Shown: positions 7,561-9,730 of the stretch, piece after piece
Layout of the letters: the number at the start of each line of letters is the position of its first letter
Numbering within the stretch: position 1 is the stretch's first letter
DNA from: Candidatus Heimdallarchaeota archaeon
GTDB taxonomy: Archaea; Asgardarchaeota; Heimdallarchaeia; Heimdallarchaeales; Heimdallarchaeaceae
Reading direction: 5' to 3'
NCBI GenBank assembly: GCA_023135215.1
Contig: JAGLTP010000718.1
Location: 1-9,730 of the forward strand
Length of the DNA: 9,730 nucleotides
The notes under the pieces: model-generated
Seen by the model: only the letters and a program-made list of their open reading frames with translations
The model's database searches: none
What the model was told of the DNA's origin: nothing
Made by a program: the position numbers and the translations under genes

Positions 7561-7619
7561 ATCTATGCTCAACAAAACGAACGCTTAATCTTTCTTAGCA
7601 ATAATAGAAATGTGAGAAT

Positions 7620-8411
7620 ATGAAGGATTTGGCTTTTGAAATAATAGGAAATATACTTATAATAAGAGAAGCTGCTGATAAAAAAACGCTCAAAGAATTC
7701 GCAAAAGAGAAGATGATTAAACACTCTTATATTAATACAGTAGTTGTCCAAACCTCAAAAGTTCAGGGACAAGAACGTAGAAGAAATCTTAAACATTTAA
7801 TGGGAGAGAATACTTTTGCTACAATCTATAAAGAACATGGAAACTCATTTTATGTTGATTTAGAGAAAGCATTCTTCTCACCGCGTTTAAGTTTTGAAAG
7901 ACAGAGAATTGCAAATTTAGTAAAGAAAAATGAAAAAATTCTAAATTTCTTCTCAGGAGTAGGTCCTTTCGGGATTACCATCGCATCTAAGCAAATTGAT
8001 TGTGAGGTTCATAGTATTGAAATCAATGAATTTGCGTATCAATATTTATGTAAGAATATAGAACTCAATAAATGCCAAGATAGAGTTTTTCCATACCTAG
8101 GAGATGCTTTTGAAATCGTTTCTAGGAAATTCCCAAATCAAGTAAACAGGATACTTTTACCATTGCCTTTAGAAGCTGAAAGAGCTCTACCTTTAGCTTT
8201 CAATTCGTTAAAGCAAGGAAGGGGATACATTCACTGGCAGCTTACAGAAAAAATTCTTTCAGAGGACACAATAAATGATATAGTAGAGAGTAGATTAGAT
8301 AGAATAACTCCAGAAGAGATATCACATAAAGCATCTATAGATAATATAAGAATAATCAGATGGTTAGCCCCAAGAATCGCTCATATTGCAATAGATTTAC
8401 ATTTCTTGTAA
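7620..8411 (+). CDS. Trm5-family tRNA methyltransferase-like protein lacking the D1 domain
   Basis: This 263-residue protein matches domains D2 and D3 of archaeal Trm5, which methylates N1 of G37 in tRNA using S-adenosylmethionine. D2 begins at once with AFEIIGNILII (5-15). The hallmark FFSPRLSFERQRI (85-97) precedes the SAM-binding FFSGVGPFG (110-118). The ending APRIAHIAIDL is also Trm5-like. Three features are unusual. D1, which contacts the tRNA elbow in full-length enzymes of about 330 residues, is absent; an in-frame TAG at 7605 rules out a longer N-terminus. The NLP active-site motif is PLP (181-183). The usual Asp of SAM motif I is Asn109. The protein could be a compact m1G37 enzyme, a wyosine-pathway branch, or a paralogue with another target. 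Taw2 is less likely because GVGPF and SPRL are Trm5-type. The ribosome binding site is weak (GTGAG, 7612-7616). The 59-base gap from the citrate lyase gene shows no clear promoter. Confidence 0.8.
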   Translation: MKDLAFEIIGNILIIREAADKKTLKEFAKEKMIKHSYINTVVVQTSKVQGQERRRNLKHLMGENTFATIYKEHGNSFYVDLEKAFFSPRLSFERQRIANLVKKNEKILNFFSGVGPFGITIASKQIDCEVHSIEINEFAYQYLCKNIELNKCQDRVFPYLGDAFEIVSRKFPNQVNRILLPLPLEAERALPLAFNSLKQGRGYIHWQLTEKILSEDTINDIVESRLDRITPEEISHKASIDNIRIIRWLAPRIAHIAIDLHFL

Positions 8412-8831
8412 TTCAAAAGAACTAACATAATCTCCCACATCTTCTAGTAAATCATATTGATTCTCACAAGTAATTATTACTTCATTCGTTTTGTTAATTT
8501 CTTTTGCTAGTGAAATAAAATCTTCAATTCCTAACCAACTATCAAATAGTAAGTCAAAATTAACCAGAAGGCAAATTTCATTATCTAATTCCCTCAATTC
8601 CCTTTTAATTTCATCTAAAAGATTCTTTGTTTCTTCTCTTGAGAAAATCTGAATGGGTATTTCACTTTTCTGTTTTAGATCATTAACCCATGGAAAAGAA
8701 TCGTTAATGATATACACTCTTGCTTTTCTTGAATGTCCTAAAGCTCTAATAATAACCCCAAGACCTGCTTGAAAAGCTTCTAATCTATTTCCATAGTAAA
8801 AATGAATAAGGGAAGTCATTGTTACATCCAT
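8397..8831 (-). CDS. CobA/BtuR-like protein without a P-loop
   Basis: This 144-residue protein aligns without gaps, over its first 40 or so residues, with ATP:cob(I)alamin adenosyltransferases of the CobA/BtuR type, which load the upper axial ligand onto cobalamin. The segment SLIHFYYGN...RALGHSRKA (7-37) matches the beta strand, loop and helix of CobA. However, the Walker A motif GNGKGKT reads GNRLEAF (15-21). The Walker B-like Asp-Glu is also missing: LLVNFD lies where CobA has LLDEL. The later VIITCENQYDLLEDVGDYVSSF (118-139) matches CobA's VIITGR...ELADTVSEL. It should therefore not hydrolyse or bind ATP in the CobA way; a binding or regulatory role is inference. ATG 8819, four residues in, is an alternative start with a GGATGT-like site. 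The gene lies 14 bases downstream of the acidic-protein gene on the same strand, and its 3' end overlaps the Trm5-like gene by 15 bases. Confidence 0.7.
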   Translation of the reverse strand: MDVTMTSLIHFYYGNRLEAFQAGLGVIIRALGHSRKARVYIINDSFPWVNDLKQKSEIPIQIFSREETKNLLDEIKRELRELDNEICLLVNFDLLFDSWLGIEDFISLAKEINKTNEVIITCENQYDLLEDVGDYVSSFELQEM

Positions 8832-8845
8832 TTGTTTCTGTGTAA

Positions 8846-9730
8846 TTAACTAGGTAATTTGTCAAGATAGCGTTTATAACCATCAAGTGTATCTTCAATA
8901 CGTAACATGTGACGTTCAGCTTTTATCCTTAATTCGTGCCACTCTTCTTCATCTATTTTCTCAGTAGTTAATGCTTCTTCCAATTGATGAATTCTCTCAA
9001 TTGCTTTTTCTCTTCGTGATTCCAAATGCTTAATGATATTCTGAATATCTTCTGATTGGACAGGTGGTTTTTCAACGTCTTCACCAGTTTCAGCTTCAAT
9101 TATTTTTGTCAATGGAGATTTCTCTCCTTTCTCAATATCTTTTTCTTGAGATACTGTAGCTATTGTTTTCTTTATTGAGGAAACGAATTGTGTAGCATCT
9201 TCTTGAGAATCAGGAGCTGAAAGAACACCAGATAATCTAGAAACAGAAGAGCGATAAGCGTGAGCACTTGCAATTTCCTCCTCACTTAAACCTTCTTTTA
9301 TTATTGGAGGTTCTTCACTGATTGAAATTTCCTCATCATCACCTAAAGACATTAGTTTCTCAGTAAGTGGAGATATAACAGAATCATCTCCGGGATCTAA
9401 AGCAGATAAAAGGCTGGCTAGTTTCTTTAAAGATTCTTGTTCGGATTCTATTGTTTCGACAAAAGGATCTTGCTCAAATTCATATTGAGAAGCAAGCTCA
9501 ATCCCTTCAATAAGCTCTTGTGTTTCTGCAGGTATTGCTTCATCAATGGATTCTTCTTCGATATCTTCTTCATCTAATTGAATTTCCTCTATTACTTCTT
9601 GAGGTTGAAACTCTTCTATATCTTCAGTTTTACTAACTTTTATTTCTTCTTCAGGCTCTGAAACTGATGGAACTTCCTCTGGTTCACCTGGTAGTTCGTC
9701 TAAGATATCCTCTTCATCCTCAGCTTCAAC
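8846..9730 (-). CDS. Highly acidic protein of unknown function with helical C-terminus, 5' end outside the window
   Basis: The minus-strand frame is open without a stop from base 9730 down to the TAA at 8846-8848, giving 294 visible residues; the start lies beyond the right edge. An ATG at 9352 is internal, because the acidic reading frame continues upstream of it. Roughly 45 of the first 126 visible residues are Asp or Glu, against about five Lys and no Arg, with many Glu-Glu and Ser/Pro stretches, so this part is probably disordered. The last 65 residues, from IIKHLESRREKA to the end, look like an amphipathic helical hairpin. They contain a pattern (LEEALTTEKIDEEEWHELR) reminiscent of the short helix-turn-helix linkers in archaeal coiled-coil proteins. 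No enzyme motif, signal peptide or membrane segment is visible. It is followed after 14 bases by the CobA-like gene, so the two are probably co-transcribed. I do not recognise the family. Confidence 0.75.
   Translation of the reverse strand, partial: VEAEDEEDILDELPGEPEEVPSVSEPEEEIKVSKTEDIEEFQPQEVIEEIQLDEEDIEEESIDEAIPAETQELIEGIELASQYEFEQDPFVETIESEQESLKKLASLLSALDPGDDSVISPLTEKLMSLGDDEEISISEEPPIIKEGLSEEEIASAHAYRSSVSRLSGVLSAPDSQEDATQFVSSIKKTIATVSQEKDIEKGEKSPLTKIIEAETGEDVEKPPVQSEDIQNIIKHLESRREKAIERIHQLEEALTTEKIDEEEWHELRIKAERHMLRIEDTLDGYKRYLDKLPS

Noticed and set aside
7561..7619. Terminator or promoter in the gap between the citrate lyase and Trm5-like genes.
   Set aside because: The gap has only a short pyrimidine run (about 7587-7595) and no clear hairpin, oligo-T tract or TATA box.
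8846..9352. A 168-residue gene starting at ATG 9352 on the minus strand.
   Set aside because: The same frame stays open from 9353 to the window edge with continuous acidic composition, so this ATG is internal to a longer gene.

Overview
The window looks like AT-rich archaeal chromosome, by eye about one third G+C. Three things point to Archaea: a Trm5-type tRNA methyltransferase, ribosome binding sites built on the GGTGA core, and short, tightly packed operons. I cannot name the lineage from sequence alone. No mobile element, CRISPR array, tRNA, rRNA or foreign-looking block was seen.

Region 1 (1-7560, + strand) is a citrate-metabolism cluster of six genes. It opens with the C-terminal third of an isocitrate-dehydrogenase-type enzyme. 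After a gap of about 100 bases come a two-subunit aconitase/isopropylmalate-isomerase-type hydro-lyase (LeuC-like plus LeuD-like), a single-chain hydro-lyase of the same superfamily, and two genes that together form an ATP-citrate-lyase-type enzyme. The first of these two is SucC-like. The second fuses a SucD-like half to a citryl-CoA lyase/citrate synthase half. Junctions from the LeuC-like gene onward are 0-10 bases apart or coupled, so this is almost certainly one transcription unit. Read together, the enzymes link oxaloacetate + acetyl-CoA, citrate, isocitrate and 2-oxoglutarate. They could run as the reductive (CO2-fixing) arm, as citrate cleavage, or in the oxidative direction; the sequence does not fix the direction.

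Region 2 (7620-8411, + strand) is a short Trm5-family protein. It lacks the N-terminal D1 domain and has a changed active-site motif. Its 3' end overlaps that of the next gene.

Region 3 (8397-9730, - strand) holds a two-gene unit. The upstream member is a very acidic, mostly disordered-looking protein with a helical C-terminus, and it runs off the right edge of the window. The downstream member is a small protein that aligns with CobA/BtuR cobalamin adenosyltransferases but has lost the P-loop.

The points most worth a second look are: (a) the LeuC/LeuD-like pair, with substitutions at several aconitase active-site positions, inside a citrate operon; (b) the lyase half of the large ACL subunit, which has citryl-CoA-lyase catalytic motifs but close to citrate-synthase length; (c) the CobA-like protein without a Walker A motif, paired with the acidic protein.
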